From: an uncultured Planococcus sp.
GTDB lineage: Bacteria > Bacillota > Bacilli > Bacillales_A > Planococcaceae
Reading direction: 5' to 3'
DNA length: 64,000 nucleotides
NCBI GenBank assembly: GCA_947493585.1
Contig: CANLRI010000001.1
Coordinates: 434,001 to 498,000 of the forward strand
Translations under genes and position numbers: made by a program
Notes under the pieces: generated by a model
The model's database searches: none
What the model was told of the DNA's origin: nothing
Seen by the model: only the letters and a program-made list of their open reading frames with translations
Shown: positions 48,506 through 56,940 of the stretch, in pieces
Layout: each line of letters starts with the position of its first letter
How positions within the stretch are numbered: position 1 is the stretch's first letter

Positions 48506-49335
48506 TGGAATTGAAACAAGCCTATAGCTATTGCGAACGCATTATCACCGATAATTCAAAGAGCTTTTATAAAGCATTTTCCTTATTGCCGAAAGAAAAG
48601 CGCAAAGCCGTATGGGCAGTATACGCCTTCTGCCGGAAAGTCGACGATATCGTCGATGAAGGCAGCCATCCAGAACCTGAGCTAAAAGCATTCCGGAAAG
48701 ACTTTGATGAATTTCTAGCCGGTTCGATTCAATGGGACGACCCGATGTGGCTGGCGCTTGAAGATGTTTTTGAAAGTTACGATATGGATGCCAGCGCATT
48801 TTACGGATTGATTAAAGGGCAGGAAATGGATTTGACGATCAACCGCTACAGAACGCTTGATGAGCTATTGGATTATAGCTATCACGTGGCGAGTACGGTC
48901 GGCCTGATGCTGTTGCCGATACTTGCACCTGGGCGCACGGCTCTGTTAAAAGATGGCGCGATTTCGTTAGGCTACGCCATGCAAATCACCAATATCCTGC
49001 GAGATATCGGAGAAGACTTGTCTATGGACCGCATCTATTTGCCTCAGGACATTATGCGGAAATACGGCCTCGCCGAGGAAGCACTTGGAAGCGGAACGGT
49101 ATCGGAATCATTCATCCAAGTGTGGGAAGAACTCGCCAGCATCGCGGAGTTCCATTACGAGCGGGCCTTTGAAACGATCAACGATTATCCCCTATCTTCT
49201 CGTGTGCCAGTCAAAGGCGCCGCGCTTGTCTATCGGGAAATCCTTTCGACCATCCGCGCGAAAGAGTATACGGTGTTTCACGAAAAGCATTACGTAACGG
49301 ATGATTCCAAGCAATCCATCCTGCAATGTTTATAA
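48502..49335 (+). CDS. crtM: dehydrosqualene (4,4'-diapophytoene) synthase CrtM
   Basis: 277 residues. Condenses two farnesyl diphosphates head-to-head to C30 4,4'-diapophytoene, the first committed step. The family's aspartate-rich motifs are clear: DDIVDEG after AVWAVYAFCRKV, and DIGED in QITNILRDIGEDLSMDRIYL, which bind Mg2+-diphosphate. SKSFYKAFSLLP near the N-terminus is typical of trans-isoprenyl synthases of this class. The start codons ATGATG overlap the crtN2 stop. Last gene of the operon, ending at the terminator shared with the opposite crt operon. Confidence 0.92.
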   Translation: MMELKQAYSYCERIITDNSKSFYKAFSLLPKEKRKAVWAVYAFCRKVDDIVDEGSHPEPELKAFRKDFDEFLAGSIQWDDPMWLALEDVFESYDMDASAFYGLIKGQEMDLTINRYRTLDELLDYSYHVASTVGLMLLPILAPGRTALLKDGAISLGYAMQITNILRDIGEDLSMDRIYLPQDIMRKYGLAEEALGSGTVSESFIQVWEELASIAEFHYERAFETINDYPLSSRVPVKGAALVYREILSTIRAKEYTVFHEKHYVTDDSKQSILQCL

Positions 49336-49340
49336 CAAGC

Positions 49341-49391
49341 GAAAAAGCTGTATCCATCTGTCAATTGTGGCGGATGGATACAGCTTTTTTT
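49341..49391. terminator. shared bidirectional terminator between the two crt operons
   Basis: AAAAAGCTGTATCCATC pairs perfectly with GATGGATACAGCTTTTTTT around 14 nt. T tracts occur in both directions. Confidence 0.92.
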
Positions 49392-49395
49392 CATT

Positions 49396-50880
49396 TTAGG
49401 ATGAATAATGTTCGATCAAGCGCCGCGCTACATTCAAACCGCTCAAAGTAACCATCGGAGAGCCGCCTCCAGGGTGAACGCTTCCACCGACAAAGAACAG
49501 TCCCTTAATGTCGCGGCTTGCATTCGATGGCCGCAAAAAGGCGTCTTTCGGGCGATTGGAAGACGGCCCGTATAAAGCGCCGCGGTGAGACCCGAATGTA
49601 TCGTGGATGAATTCAGGCGTGAAGATCCGTTCTTGTCGCAGGTGGTCGCGTATTTCTATTCCGTAATGTTCCAATAAGTCGTAAATCCGCTCTTTGTATT
49701 GTTGGGGATCAATTTGCAAATCGCCTTGCGCTGTCAGGGCAGGAGCGTTGACGAGAATGAACAGATTGTCCCCGGCAGGCGAGACGGACGGGTCTGAATG
49801 GGATGAGTTGCTGATGTAGATGGTCGGCTCGCCGCTGTATTGCTTATCGCTAAACAACTCATGGAACTCACGCGGATAGTCGGCTGAAAAGAAGACGTTA
49901 TGATGCTTCAGTTCATGCAAGCGAGTGTCGAGCCCCGCCGTGATGACAAAAGCCGAAATCGACGGCTCAAATCGGTCGCGCTTCGCATCCTTAAAAGACG
50001 GACGCTCTGTTTCATGGACCAACTCTGGAAATGCCGATAATAAATCTCCATTCAAGATGACCGCATCGGCGGCAATCTGTTCGCCGCCTGCGAGTTCTAC
50101 ACCACATGCTTGACCTTGTTCCGTCAAGATGCTGGCGACGGCCGTTTCAGGGTACATCTCAACGCCGCATTCCGCTGCAACTTGTGCAAAACCTTGTGCA
50201 ATCGACACGTTTCCGCCTTTTGCGTAAAAGACGCCTTGAGACAGTTCGAGGTGGGCGATCATCGCGAAGGTGGCAGGGGCTTTATAAGGCGATGAGCCGA
50301 TATAAGTAGCGTAGCGCCCGACTGCCTGAAGCAAACCTTTGTGTTTGAAATAGCGGCTGAAAAAATGGTCCATCGATTCAAGCGGTCGCACTTTCAGCAT
50401 GGCCACCCCGAGTGATGGGGACAAATAATCTCGGTAAGACTGGAAGCTCAGCGGAAAGAAATACTGTTCGGATGACTGATACAAACGGGCGACTTCGGCT
50501 AAGAACGCATCGTATTTGCTAGCTGCAAAAGAATCCAGCGTTTCGAGCTGGCGGATCATGTGTGCGCGGTCTGCGGTAAAGTCGATGTGGCTGCCGTCCG
50601 CAAAATGGTTGCGCGTATGGACAGCGAGTTTTTCGAGCTGAAAATATTGATCTGGGTCTCGTCCCGTCTGCTCGATGACCTCGCGAAAGATATGCGGCAT
50701 CGTGATCGTGTTGGGGCCGAAATCGAAATGGTAGCTGCCAAGCTCGACTGGCATTAACTTGCCGCCGAAATGGCTGTTCTTTTCAAATAGGCTGACGCGT
50801 ATGCCCGCGTTCGCGAGCGTGATCGCAGCAGCCAAGCCGCCGAGCCCGCCGCCGACGATGGCGATATGTGGTCTGTTCAT
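49396..50880 (-). CDS. crtP: CrtP-like C30 carotenoid oxidase (CrtN family)
   Basis: 494 residues. FAD enzyme closest in motifs to S. aureus CrtP, which oxidises the terminal methyl of 4,4'-diaponeurosporene. Compare HIAIVGGGLGGLAAAITLA and HFGGK at the N-terminus, YIGSSPYKAPATFAM in the middle, and GSHRGALYG plus FVGGSVHPGGGSPMVTLSG at the end, the last nearly identical in style to CrtP. Predicted to make the aldehyde or carboxylate end group. Start 50880 overlaps the glycosyltransferase stop (ATGA). Last gene of the minus-strand operon. Confidence 0.86.
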   Translation of the reverse strand: MNRPHIAIVGGGLGGLAAAITLANAGIRVSLFEKNSHFGGKLMPVELGSYHFDFGPNTITMPHIFREVIEQTGRDPDQYFQLEKLAVHTRNHFADGSHIDFTADRAHMIRQLETLDSFAASKYDAFLAEVARLYQSSEQYFFPLSFQSYRDYLSPSLGVAMLKVRPLESMDHFFSRYFKHKGLLQAVGRYATYIGSSPYKAPATFAMIAHLELSQGVFYAKGGNVSIAQGFAQVAAECGVEMYPETAVASILTEQGQACGVELAGGEQIAADAVILNGDLLSAFPELVHETERPSFKDAKRDRFEPSISAFVITAGLDTRLHELKHHNVFFSADYPREFHELFSDKQYSGEPTIYISNSSHSDPSVSPAGDNLFILVNAPALTAQGDLQIDPQQYKERIYDLLEHYGIEIRDHLRQERIFTPEFIHDTFGSHRGALYGPSSNRPKDAFLRPSNASRDIKGLFFVGGSVHPGGGSPMVTLSGLNVARRLIEHYSS

Positions 50881-51980
50881 GAATAATGCCTGCCTTTCCA
50901 TGTATAAGACTCATTTTTTAAGGATTTTTTCATGGCAGTGAGCATGAGCGCGAGCATCGCTGCCGCTTGGAGGGGAATGAGAAATGCCAAGTACCAGCGC
51001 TGATTGGTTACCATGTCGACATACCAGCGCTGCAAAACGGTCAGCGCGTATGGCACGAGCCATATCCAGTTGGCCGTTATAAGGCCGGCTGCGGCGAGAA
51101 ACAACGGGAAGATGTAAAAGATGCTGTAAAACAAGGTCAGAAGGATAGCAATCAGCGGTGAACGCCCGATGCCAGTGTAGCTGTTCTTTAGAAAGCCTTC
51201 CCATACTTCGGCAGGCGTCTCGTACATCCGGCATTTGACCGAAGCGGTAATATTGGCGAGCAGCACTTTATGGCCTGCTTGTTTTAAGGTGCGTGCGATA
51301 TGTACATCTTCAACGAGTGACGTGCGCACGGCTTCATGCCCGCCGATCGAATCATAGGCTTTTCGTTCAAAGGCCATCCACATGCCGTTTGCTGCGGTGG
51401 CTGCAGGGAATTTTGCGTAATTCGCCAGCGCCAATGGCAAGTGGAATAAAATGACGAAATGCAGCATCGGCACGAGCAATTTACTCAAGAACACCGGCAC
51501 TTCAAAAGCAGGGAATCCGGACAACAAGGCAGCGCGCCGTTTGTCCATCAAGCCGAGTGTCTGCCGCACCGCTTGCTTGCGGAAGCGCACATCGGCATCG
51601 ACAAAGAATAAGTAATCTCCGGAAGCGTGTTTTTGCAATTGGTGGCAGGCATGGACTTTGCCGATCCACCCGTCAGGCAGTTCGACGCCTTGCAAGACGG
51701 TGAAGCGCTTGTCGCCAGCAATTTCCCGGTCGAGTGCCGCTTGGGTACCGTCAGTCGACTGGTCATTCAACAGGATGAATTCGGAATTTTCCCAGTCGGT
51801 CTCTTTTAATGAACGGACAATCGTCGCCACGTTGCGTTCTTCATTGCGCATCGGCACAAGAATCGAGACGAAGGGCTTAGCTTTTACTAATGGCCGTTTT
51901 GGCAACGCCGGCAAGAACAGGCGGTTGAAGACAATCCACAAGAAAAAGGCAATATGGACGACGATTAAAGCCGTGATCAT
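50877..51980 (-). CDS. crtQ: family 2 glycosyltransferase, CrtQ-like
   Basis: 367 residues. GT-A fold glycosyltransferase (residues 40-230: FVSILVPMRNEERNVATIV; ILLNDQSTDGTQ; FFVDADVRF with the DxD-like metal site; SLVEDVHIARTLKQAG) followed by 3-4 C-terminal membrane helices. In S. aureus CrtQ glucosylates diaponeurosporenoate; here the acceptor may instead be a tertiary hydroxyl made by the co-encoded hydratase. AAAGGAGG precedes the ATG, which overlaps the acyltransferase stop. Confidence 0.83.
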   Translation of the reverse strand: MITALIVVHIAFFLWIVFNRLFLPALPKRPLVKAKPFVSILVPMRNEERNVATIVRSLKETDWENSEFILLNDQSTDGTQAALDREIAGDKRFTVLQGVELPDGWIGKVHACHQLQKHASGDYLFFVDADVRFRKQAVRQTLGLMDKRRAALLSGFPAFEVPVFLSKLLVPMLHFVILFHLPLALANYAKFPAATAANGMWMAFERKAYDSIGGHEAVRTSLVEDVHIARTLKQAGHKVLLANITASVKCRMYETPAEVWEGFLKNSYTGIGRSPLIAILLTLFYSIFYIFPLFLAAAGLITANWIWLVPYALTVLQRWYVDMVTNQRWYLAFLIPLQAAAMLALMLTAMKKSLKNESYTWKGRHYS

Positions 51981-52654
51981 GACGAGCGCCTCCTTTTCAG
52001 CATCTCCTTGAATTCCTCGTAATTCTCTTCGAGCACTTCCTGCTTCAACTCATCGAGTGCAGCGGTTTCCCACTCCTGAAGCCATTGGGTCCTGTCGTGC
52101 CTCGAACCGGTCGGGATCTCGTCCAATGACAAGCTTTCTCCCTGATCGATCCACACTTCAGGATGTTTTTCGCGACGCATTGAATAATAAAAGCGCACCG
52201 GAATAAGTGGAACCTCTGGGCATTTCTCCATTAAATAAAGGACACCTGTATGAAATTCCAACGGGCGCGTCTCTAAATGATACTCATCGCCTTGCGGAAA
52301 CAGGATGACCGTTTTGCCTTGCTTCAATAAATTCTCAGCATAGCGCAGCGAAGCCAGAATATCTTTTGGGTTGCTCCGGTCGATTGAAAAGGCGCCGAGC
52401 CGGCGGAAAAAAGGAAATTCCTTCAGCCCGCGTTCGTGCATCATGATATGGACATCCAAATTCCACACGCGCCGGTTCAGGAAAAAGAACAACAGCCCGT
52501 CCCACCAGGAACTGTGATTGGAAATGATTAATGCTGGCCCTTTAGGCGGTCGGATGTTCCGGCCGTATAAATGAGAAAAAGAACGATGGATCGACGGCAT
52601 TAAATACAGGGCGAATACGCGTTCAAAGAGCGCTGATTTTTTCGCCTGGATCAT
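51977..52654 (-). CDS. PlsC-like acyltransferase of the carotenoid operon
   Basis: 225 residues. 1-acyl-glycerol-3-phosphate acyltransferase fold: catalytic HX4D is NHSSWWD (after PALIISNHSS), followed by FRRLGAFSIDRSN, VILFPQGDEY (an EGTR-like block) and PLIPVRFYY. By operon position it most likely acylates the sugar of the glycosylated carotenoid, the job of CrtO in S. aureus, although it belongs to a different acyltransferase class. The ATG at 52654 overlaps the hydratase stop (ATGA). No signal peptide. Confidence 0.8.
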   Translation of the reverse strand: MIQAKKSALFERVFALYLMPSIHRSFSHLYGRNIRPPKGPALIISNHSSWWDGLLFFFLNRRVWNLDVHIMMHERGLKEFPFFRRLGAFSIDRSNPKDILASLRYAENLLKQGKTVILFPQGDEYHLETRPLEFHTGVLYLMEKCPEVPLIPVRFYYSMRREKHPEVWIDQGESLSLDEIPTGSRHDRTQWLQEWETAALDELKQEVLEENYEEFKEMLKRRRSS

Positions 52655-53403
52655 TGTGGACGCCTCTTCCAAGCCAAAGCGACAATCGCTGCCATCAAGA
52701 CAGAAGTCAATGAGGCTGCGAGCCACAATCCGTTAATCACCCCGAGCAGCACGAACAAGGCAATCATCAGCACATACAACAGGGCCATGCGCTTTTCGGC
52801 CTGGCCAGCTAACACTTCGAGCTTCTGCTTCTTGAAGGCGGCATCGAGTACGAGGTGAAGGATGAACGCAACGATAAACCAGCCAGTGAAATTGGTCCAC
52901 GGAATATCATAGTAAAAACCTGTATCTTCCCATAACCAATAGCCTTTTACTTTATAGGCGACCGGATCGATGATCAAATCAATGATGACCGCTGCAATGC
53001 CTCCGGTGGCTGCATAAAGAAGGCCGCCGCTTGGCACAATCCAGCGCGCGATGACGTGGCTTGTCGCCATGACCATAAGCCATGCGAAGCCGATCGCGAT
53101 CGGCACGCCGAAGATATTCGGGGCGAAGCGGTCGGTATAGTCATACGAGCCGAACAAGAAGCCGCTGTCGGCGCCAGCCCATTCGACGATGAAGGTCGAG
53201 AAGAAAATGAGTACGCCGATCGCTCCGCCGATTGCAGGGCCAAAGCGCCGCCATAGATAAAGAAAGCCGAGTGTTCCGGCCAGGATGAGAAAGAAGGCAT
53301 TTGCCCATTCCAGCCAAGATGGCAATAAATCAAAACCTAGCAAGATAACACCGCAAATATACCAAAAAATGAATAACTTAAAAATCCGATCTTCCCATTT
53401 CAC
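52651..53403 (-). CDS. CruF/DUF422-type carotenoid hydratase
   Basis: 250 residues, about 7 membrane helices. DUF422 features are FIVEWAGADSGFLFGSYDYT, GVPIAIGFAWLMVMA, IDLIIDPVAYKVKGYW and YYDIPWTNFTGWF. Family members (CruF, bacterioruberin hydratase) add water to the 1,2-type double bond of acyclic carotenoids. Here it could form the 5-hydroxy-5,6-dihydro end that is then glucosylated; Planococcus is known for a 5-glucosyl-5,6-dihydro C30 carotenoid. The start is GTG at 53403 with GAGGTG 7 nt upstream. A TTG at 53448 lies inside the operator and is rejected. First gene of the minus-strand crt operon. Confidence 0.83.
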   Translation of the reverse strand: MKWEDRIFKLFIFWYICGVILLGFDLLPSWLEWANAFFLILAGTLGFLYLWRRFGPAIGGAIGVLIFFSTFIVEWAGADSGFLFGSYDYTDRFAPNIFGVPIAIGFAWLMVMATSHVIARWIVPSGGLLYAATGGIAAVIIDLIIDPVAYKVKGYWLWEDTGFYYDIPWTNFTGWFIVAFILHLVLDAAFKKQKLEVLAGQAEKRMALLYVLMIALFVLLGVINGLWLAASLTSVLMAAIVALAWKRRPQ

Positions 53404-53427
53404 GAGCAGCACCTCATCCAAATTAGT

Positions 53428-53444
53428 TATACAAATAGTGTACA
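53428..53444 (-). promoter_or_regulatory. CarH-type operator of the minus-strand crt operon
   Basis: On the minus strand TGTACA (53444-53439) and TGTATA (53433-53428) are exactly 11 bp apart. The proximal copy again reads TTGTATAAC, 25 bp before the GTG start, in the -10 position. Confidence 0.65.
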
Positions 53445-53497
53445 ACAATAGCCGGAAAAGACGAAAGAAAAGGGCGGAGAGCCCTAAGCGCAGCTCA

Positions 53498-53512
53498 GTG
53501 AAATTTTTTCAC
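53498..53512. promoter_or_regulatory. palindrome GTGAAA-TTT-TTTCAC
   Basis: Perfect 6-bp arms in the intergenic region between the crt operon and the RpiR gene. Possible regulator site; identity unknown. Confidence 0.4.
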
Positions 53513-53598
53513 CTTGTGCATTTTTGCTGTGGAGACTGGTCTAACGGTATATTTATGAGGAAAATGTCATAAATGCTAGCAGAATTTTCAGTAAAATA

Positions 53599-53627
53599 TT
53601 GCAGGGAATCCTGCAAAAGTATATACT
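53599..53627 (+). promoter_or_regulatory. sigma-A promoter with overlapping operator of the RpiR gene
   Basis: TTGCAG (53599-53604), 17-bp spacer, TATACT (53622-53627). The perfect inverted repeat TTGCAGG-GAAT-CCTGCAA (53599-53616) covers the -35 and spacer, as expected for an autoregulated repressor. Confidence 0.6.
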
Positions 53628-53671
53628 ATATTACAAGCAACTACATGTGTTCTTGCAATGGGGGAATGAAT

Positions 53672-54511
53672 ATGCAGGATTTACTGCGAAATGTATCAGC
53701 TTCTTATAAAGATTTCAGTTCTGGTCAAAAAAAGATAGCAGACCTCTTTTTTCGCGAACCGATTTTCATTGCTTTTTCATCCGCATTGGAAGTAGGAAGG
53801 CGTGTGCAGGTCAGTGAGTCGACCGTCATCAGATGGACACAGAAGCTCGGTTACAAGGGCTATACAGAGTTTCAGCATACGCTTCAGCGCAAACTGGCGG
53901 AAGAACGGCTCGACAATGCACAGCAGGAACAGCCTGTTGCTGTGGACCAATCGTTTCTTGAAAACTTGCTCGATGCTGACATCACTAGCATCCTGAAGCT
54001 CAAGCAAACGATCAATGAAGAAAATTTATTGCAAGTGGTCGACCGCATCAGCAAATCTGATCAACGCTACGTCACGGGCAATTTCTTCGATTTCGGCTTA
54101 GCCGAATGGTTCGGCGGCTGGCTTGGCAGCGCACTCGGAAATACAGCGATGATGCAGCCGGGCACTGCCGCTTATTATGGGCAGATGGCTGAACTCGGGC
54201 CGCACGACACGATTATTGCGTTCGCATTCCCACGCTATACGCGCATCTTGATGGAAACATTGGAGCAGGCGAAGCGCAAAGGGGCGAAAGTGATCGTCTT
54301 AACCGACAAGGAAGACTCGCCAGCTGCGAAAAGCGCCGATATCGTGCTCACCGTTTCCGTCAATGCGAACTTGAATATCGATTCCTATACAGCGGTCCAT
54401 GCGTTATTGACTTCGGTCATGCGCTTTGTCTATGTCAAAGAGCATGCGAAAGTGAAAGAAAAATTGGCGCAGCTAGAATCGGTTTACACCGACCAGGATA
54501 TCTTCATATAA
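53672..54511 (+). CDS. RpiR/MurR-family regulator (HTH plus SIS domain)
   Basis: 279 residues. N-terminal RpiR HTH (about 1-80: LRNVSASYKDFSSGQKKIAD; VGRRVQVSESTVIRWTQKLG) and C-terminal SIS sugar-phosphate-binding domain (about 125-250: AFAFPRYTRILMETLEQAKR; KVIVLTDKEDSPAA; ADIVLTVSV). Start at 53672, since GGGGGA is 7 nt upstream of this ATG and directly abuts the one at 53666. Followed 75 bp later by an amino-acid-type ABC importer, which it probably controls. RpiR proteins usually sense phosphosugars, so a sugar-amine or opine-like ligand for the importer is worth considering. Confidence 0.85.
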   Translation: MQDLLRNVSASYKDFSSGQKKIADLFFREPIFIAFSSALEVGRRVQVSESTVIRWTQKLGYKGYTEFQHTLQRKLAEERLDNAQQEQPVAVDQSFLENLLDADITSILKLKQTINEENLLQVVDRISKSDQRYVTGNFFDFGLAEWFGGWLGSALGNTAMMQPGTAAYYGQMAELGPHDTIIAFAFPRYTRILMETLEQAKRKGAKVIVLTDKEDSPAAKSADIVLTVSVNANLNIDSYTAVHALLTSVMRFVYVKEHAKVKEKLAQLESVYTDQDIFI

Positions 54512-54585
54512 CATAAACCCATTGCAGGCACGTTCCGAATCGCTTCGGCGTTTTGGTCAAACATAAACGAAAAGGGGAGAGCAAG

Positions 54586-55425
54586 ATGAATAAAAAACTT
54601 ACAACGGCAGGCGTAATTTTAACAGCAGGCATGCTTTTGGCAGCCTGTGGATCGGATGACTCAACCACCGGATCGGAAGGATCAAGCGAAGGAGCGGCAG
54701 GCAGTGATTTGAACCTTCTTGAAGAAGGCAAGTTCACGACTGCATCAAGCGGTTTGTACAAGCCGTTCAACTACGAGGAAGGCGGCAATTTGACTGGCTT
54801 CGATATTGAAATCGGCAATGCCATTGCCGAGGAAATGGGACTAGAACCAAACCCTGTGACTACACCGTGGGAAACGATTATCCAAGGATTGACGACAAAT
54901 CGCTTCGATGCAATCTTAGGGTCAATGGCCATTACAGAAGAGCGTGAAGAACAGGTCTCCTTCTCGGATCCATACTATTACTCAGGCGGCGTAATCTTCG
55001 TTCGTGAAGGCAACACTGAAATCCAGTCGGAAGAAGACCTTGAAGGTGCCACTATCGGCGTCGTCGGGCAAAGTACGTATGATACAGCGGCACAGAAATA
55101 TACAGATGATATCCAATACTATAATAGTGATGTCGTCGCTTTGCAGGATTTGACAGTTGAAGGGCGTTTGGATGCCGTTATCACAGCAGACGTTGTCGGC
55201 TTTGAAGCGCAAAACGCCGGGCTCGAAATTGAAATGGTCGGTGATCCGCTATGGATCGAGCAGGCGGCAGTAGCAGTACGTCCAGAAGATGAAGAATTGC
55301 TTGCGGCAATCAACGAAGCTTTGGCAGCCATCATCGAAAATGGGACTTACACAGAGATTTCGGAAAAATGGTTCGGACGCGATCTCCTTGATGTCGATCT
55401 TGAAGGCGTCGAAATTCTCAATTAA
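54586..55425 (+). CDS. polar amino acid ABC importer, substrate-binding lipoprotein
   Basis: 279 residues. The lipoprotein signal has lipobox LLAAC (ILTAGMLLAACGSDD), then a Ser/Gly linker and a family 3 solute-binding fold (about 45-270): NLTGFDIEIGNAIAEEMGLE, TPWETIIQGLTTNRFDAILG, ITEEREEQVSFSDPYYYSGG, GATIGVVGQSTYD, WFGRDLLDVD. Anchored outside the membrane, it delivers an amino acid or related compound to the permease. The ATG at 54586 has AAAGGGGAGAG upstream. The ligand cannot be read from sequence. Confidence 0.88.
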   Translation: MNKKLTTAGVILTAGMLLAACGSDDSTTGSEGSSEGAAGSDLNLLEEGKFTTASSGLYKPFNYEEGGNLTGFDIEIGNAIAEEMGLEPNPVTTPWETIIQGLTTNRFDAILGSMAITEEREEQVSFSDPYYYSGGVIFVREGNTEIQSEEDLEGATIGVVGQSTYDTAAQKYTDDIQYYNSDVVALQDLTVEGRLDAVITADVVGFEAQNAGLEIEMVGDPLWIEQAAVAVRPEDEELLAAINEALAAIIENGTYTEISEKWFGRDLLDVDLEGVEILN

Positions 55426-55456
55426 AAACAACTGGGAATAGAAGGGAGATTCGACT

Positions 55457-56125
55457 ATGTTTGAATTATTCGGGACGGTTTTTGAAGTATTCATGCGGAC
55501 ATATCCGGGCTTCCTTGAGGCTACGGTCGTCACGCTTCAGCTGACAGCGGTCGGTGTCATTCTAGGAACCGTCATCGGGCTCGTATTCGCCTTGATGAAG
55601 ATTTCGGGATCCAAGATCTTGCAAGGCATTGCGAATGTCTATATCACCATTATCCGCGGCACACCGCTGATCGTACAGATCATGTTCTTGTACTTCGGGA
55701 TTGTGGAAATCTATACGATGTCGAACTTCTGGGCAGGCGCCATCGCGCTTGGTGTCCATAACGGGGCATACATCGCGGAAATTTTCCGCGGCGCCATCCA
55801 AGGGGTCGACCCAGGACAGCGCGAAGCGAGTATGTCACTCGGGATGAACCGCAAGCAGACGATGCAGCGGATTGTATTCCCGCAAGCACTGCGCCGCTCG
55901 ATCCCGCCGCTCGGCAACCAGTTCATCATCACGCTGAAAGATTCGTCGCTTGTCTATATTATCGGCGTCGCGGAGATCTTCTCCCTTGCCAACCGGGAAG
56001 CGGCACAATCATTCCAGCCGTTTGAATCGTTCATTGTCGTTGCACTGTATTACCTGGTGCTCGTCATGATCTTCACGTACTTGCTGCGCTGGTATGAAAA
56101 CCGGCTTGATGTGGACAAAACCTAA
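55457..56125 (+). CDS. polar amino acid ABC importer, permease
   Basis: 222 residues. HisM/GlnP-type permease with about 5 helices. The EAA loop that docks the ATPase is visible as REASMSLGMNRKQTMQRIVFPQ (about 116-137). ITIIRGTPLIVQIMFLYFG is the usual amino-acid permease signature. AAGGGAG precedes the ATG. It lies 31 bp after the binding protein and 12 bp before the ATPase gene, a single operon. Only one permease gene is present, so it probably works as a homodimer. Confidence 0.9.
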   Translation: MFELFGTVFEVFMRTYPGFLEATVVTLQLTAVGVILGTVIGLVFALMKISGSKILQGIANVYITIIRGTPLIVQIMFLYFGIVEIYTMSNFWAGAIALGVHNGAYIAEIFRGAIQGVDPGQREASMSLGMNRKQTMQRIVFPQALRRSIPPLGNQFIITLKDSSLVYIIGVAEIFSLANREAAQSFQPFESFIVVALYYLVLVMIFTYLLRWYENRLDVDKT

Positions 56126-56137
56126 GGAGGAGCAGTT

Positions 56138-56860
56138 ATGATTATTGGAGAGAATATACACAAATCCTTTGGTGATCTCGAGGTGTTGAAGGGCGTGGAT
56201 CTACACGTCAAACCCCAAGAGGTGGTTGTTCTGGTCGGGGTCAGCGGATCCGGTAAAAGTACGCTGCTCAGATGCTTTAACTTCCTGGAGATGATTAACG
56301 AAGGATCCATCACGATCGATGGTAAGAAAGTCGATCCGAAAAAAGACAATTTGACGAAGATCCGCGCCGAAGTCGGCATGGTATTCCAGCATTTTAACCT
56401 TTTTCCGCATAAGACAGTGCTGGAGAATGTCATCGAAGCGCCGATTACGGTCAAGAAAATGAATAAAGACAAAGCCAAAAAACTTGGCCTTGAACTATTG
56501 AAGAAAGTCGGCTTGAGCGATAAGGCGGATGTCTACCCGAGCAAATTATCGGGCGGGCAAAAGCAGCGCGTCGCCATAGCCCGATCGCTTGCGATGGAAC
56601 CGAAAGTGATGCTCTTCGATGAGCCGACCTCAGCGCTCGACCCGGAACTTGTCGGGGAAGTACTGCAGGTTATGAAGCAACTCGCGGAAGAAGGCATGAC
56701 GATGGTCGTTGTGACACACGAGATGAAATTTGCCAAAGAAGTGGCGGACCGGATCATCATGATCGATCAAGGAACCATCATTGAATCGGCGGACCCGCAG
56801 AATTTCTTCGGGAATCCGCAGCACGAACGGACACGCCAGTTCATCCAATTGGTTGAGTAA
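56138..56860 (+). CDS. polar amino acid ABC importer, ATPase (GlnQ/HisP type)
   Basis: 240 residues, standard length. Walker [14 protein letters not shown]-loop [12 protein letters not shown], signature [15 protein letters not shown], Walker [20 protein letters not shown] and switch [15 protein letters not shown]. The combination [14 protein letters not shown] is diagnostic of polar amino acid importers. AAGGAGG lies before the ATG. Last gene of the rpiR-linked operon; a perfect palindromic terminator follows. Confidence 0.93.
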   Translation: MIIGENIHKSFGDLEVLKGVDLHVKPQEVVVLVGVSGSGKSTLLRCFNFLEMINEGSITIDGKKVDPKKDNLTKIRAEVGMVFQHFNLFPHKTVLENVIEAPITVKKMNKDKAKKLGLELLKKVGLSDKADVYPSKLSGGQKQRVAIARSLAMEPKVMLFDEPTSALDPELVGEVLQVMKQLAEEGMTMVVVTHEMKFAKEVADRIIMIDQGTIIESADPQNFFGNPQHERTRQFIQLVE

Positions 56861-56900
56861 GGATTTAAAAGGTTCATTGACCTTTTATCGCTTACAGTCA

Positions 56901-56938
56901 AAAAAACCAGATCCCAATAATTGGGATCTGGTTTTTTA
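56901..56938. terminator. bidirectional terminator between the ABC operon and the SurA-N lipoprotein gene
   Basis: AAAACCAGATCCCAA / TTGGGATCTGGTTTT, perfect, around TAA. Confidence 0.92.
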
Positions 56939-56940
56939 TA

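Noticed and set aside
53403..53448. Longer start (TTG 53448) for the DUF422 gene
   Set aside because: It would lie within the TGTATA repeats; GTG 53403 has GAGGTG upstream and begins the conserved region.
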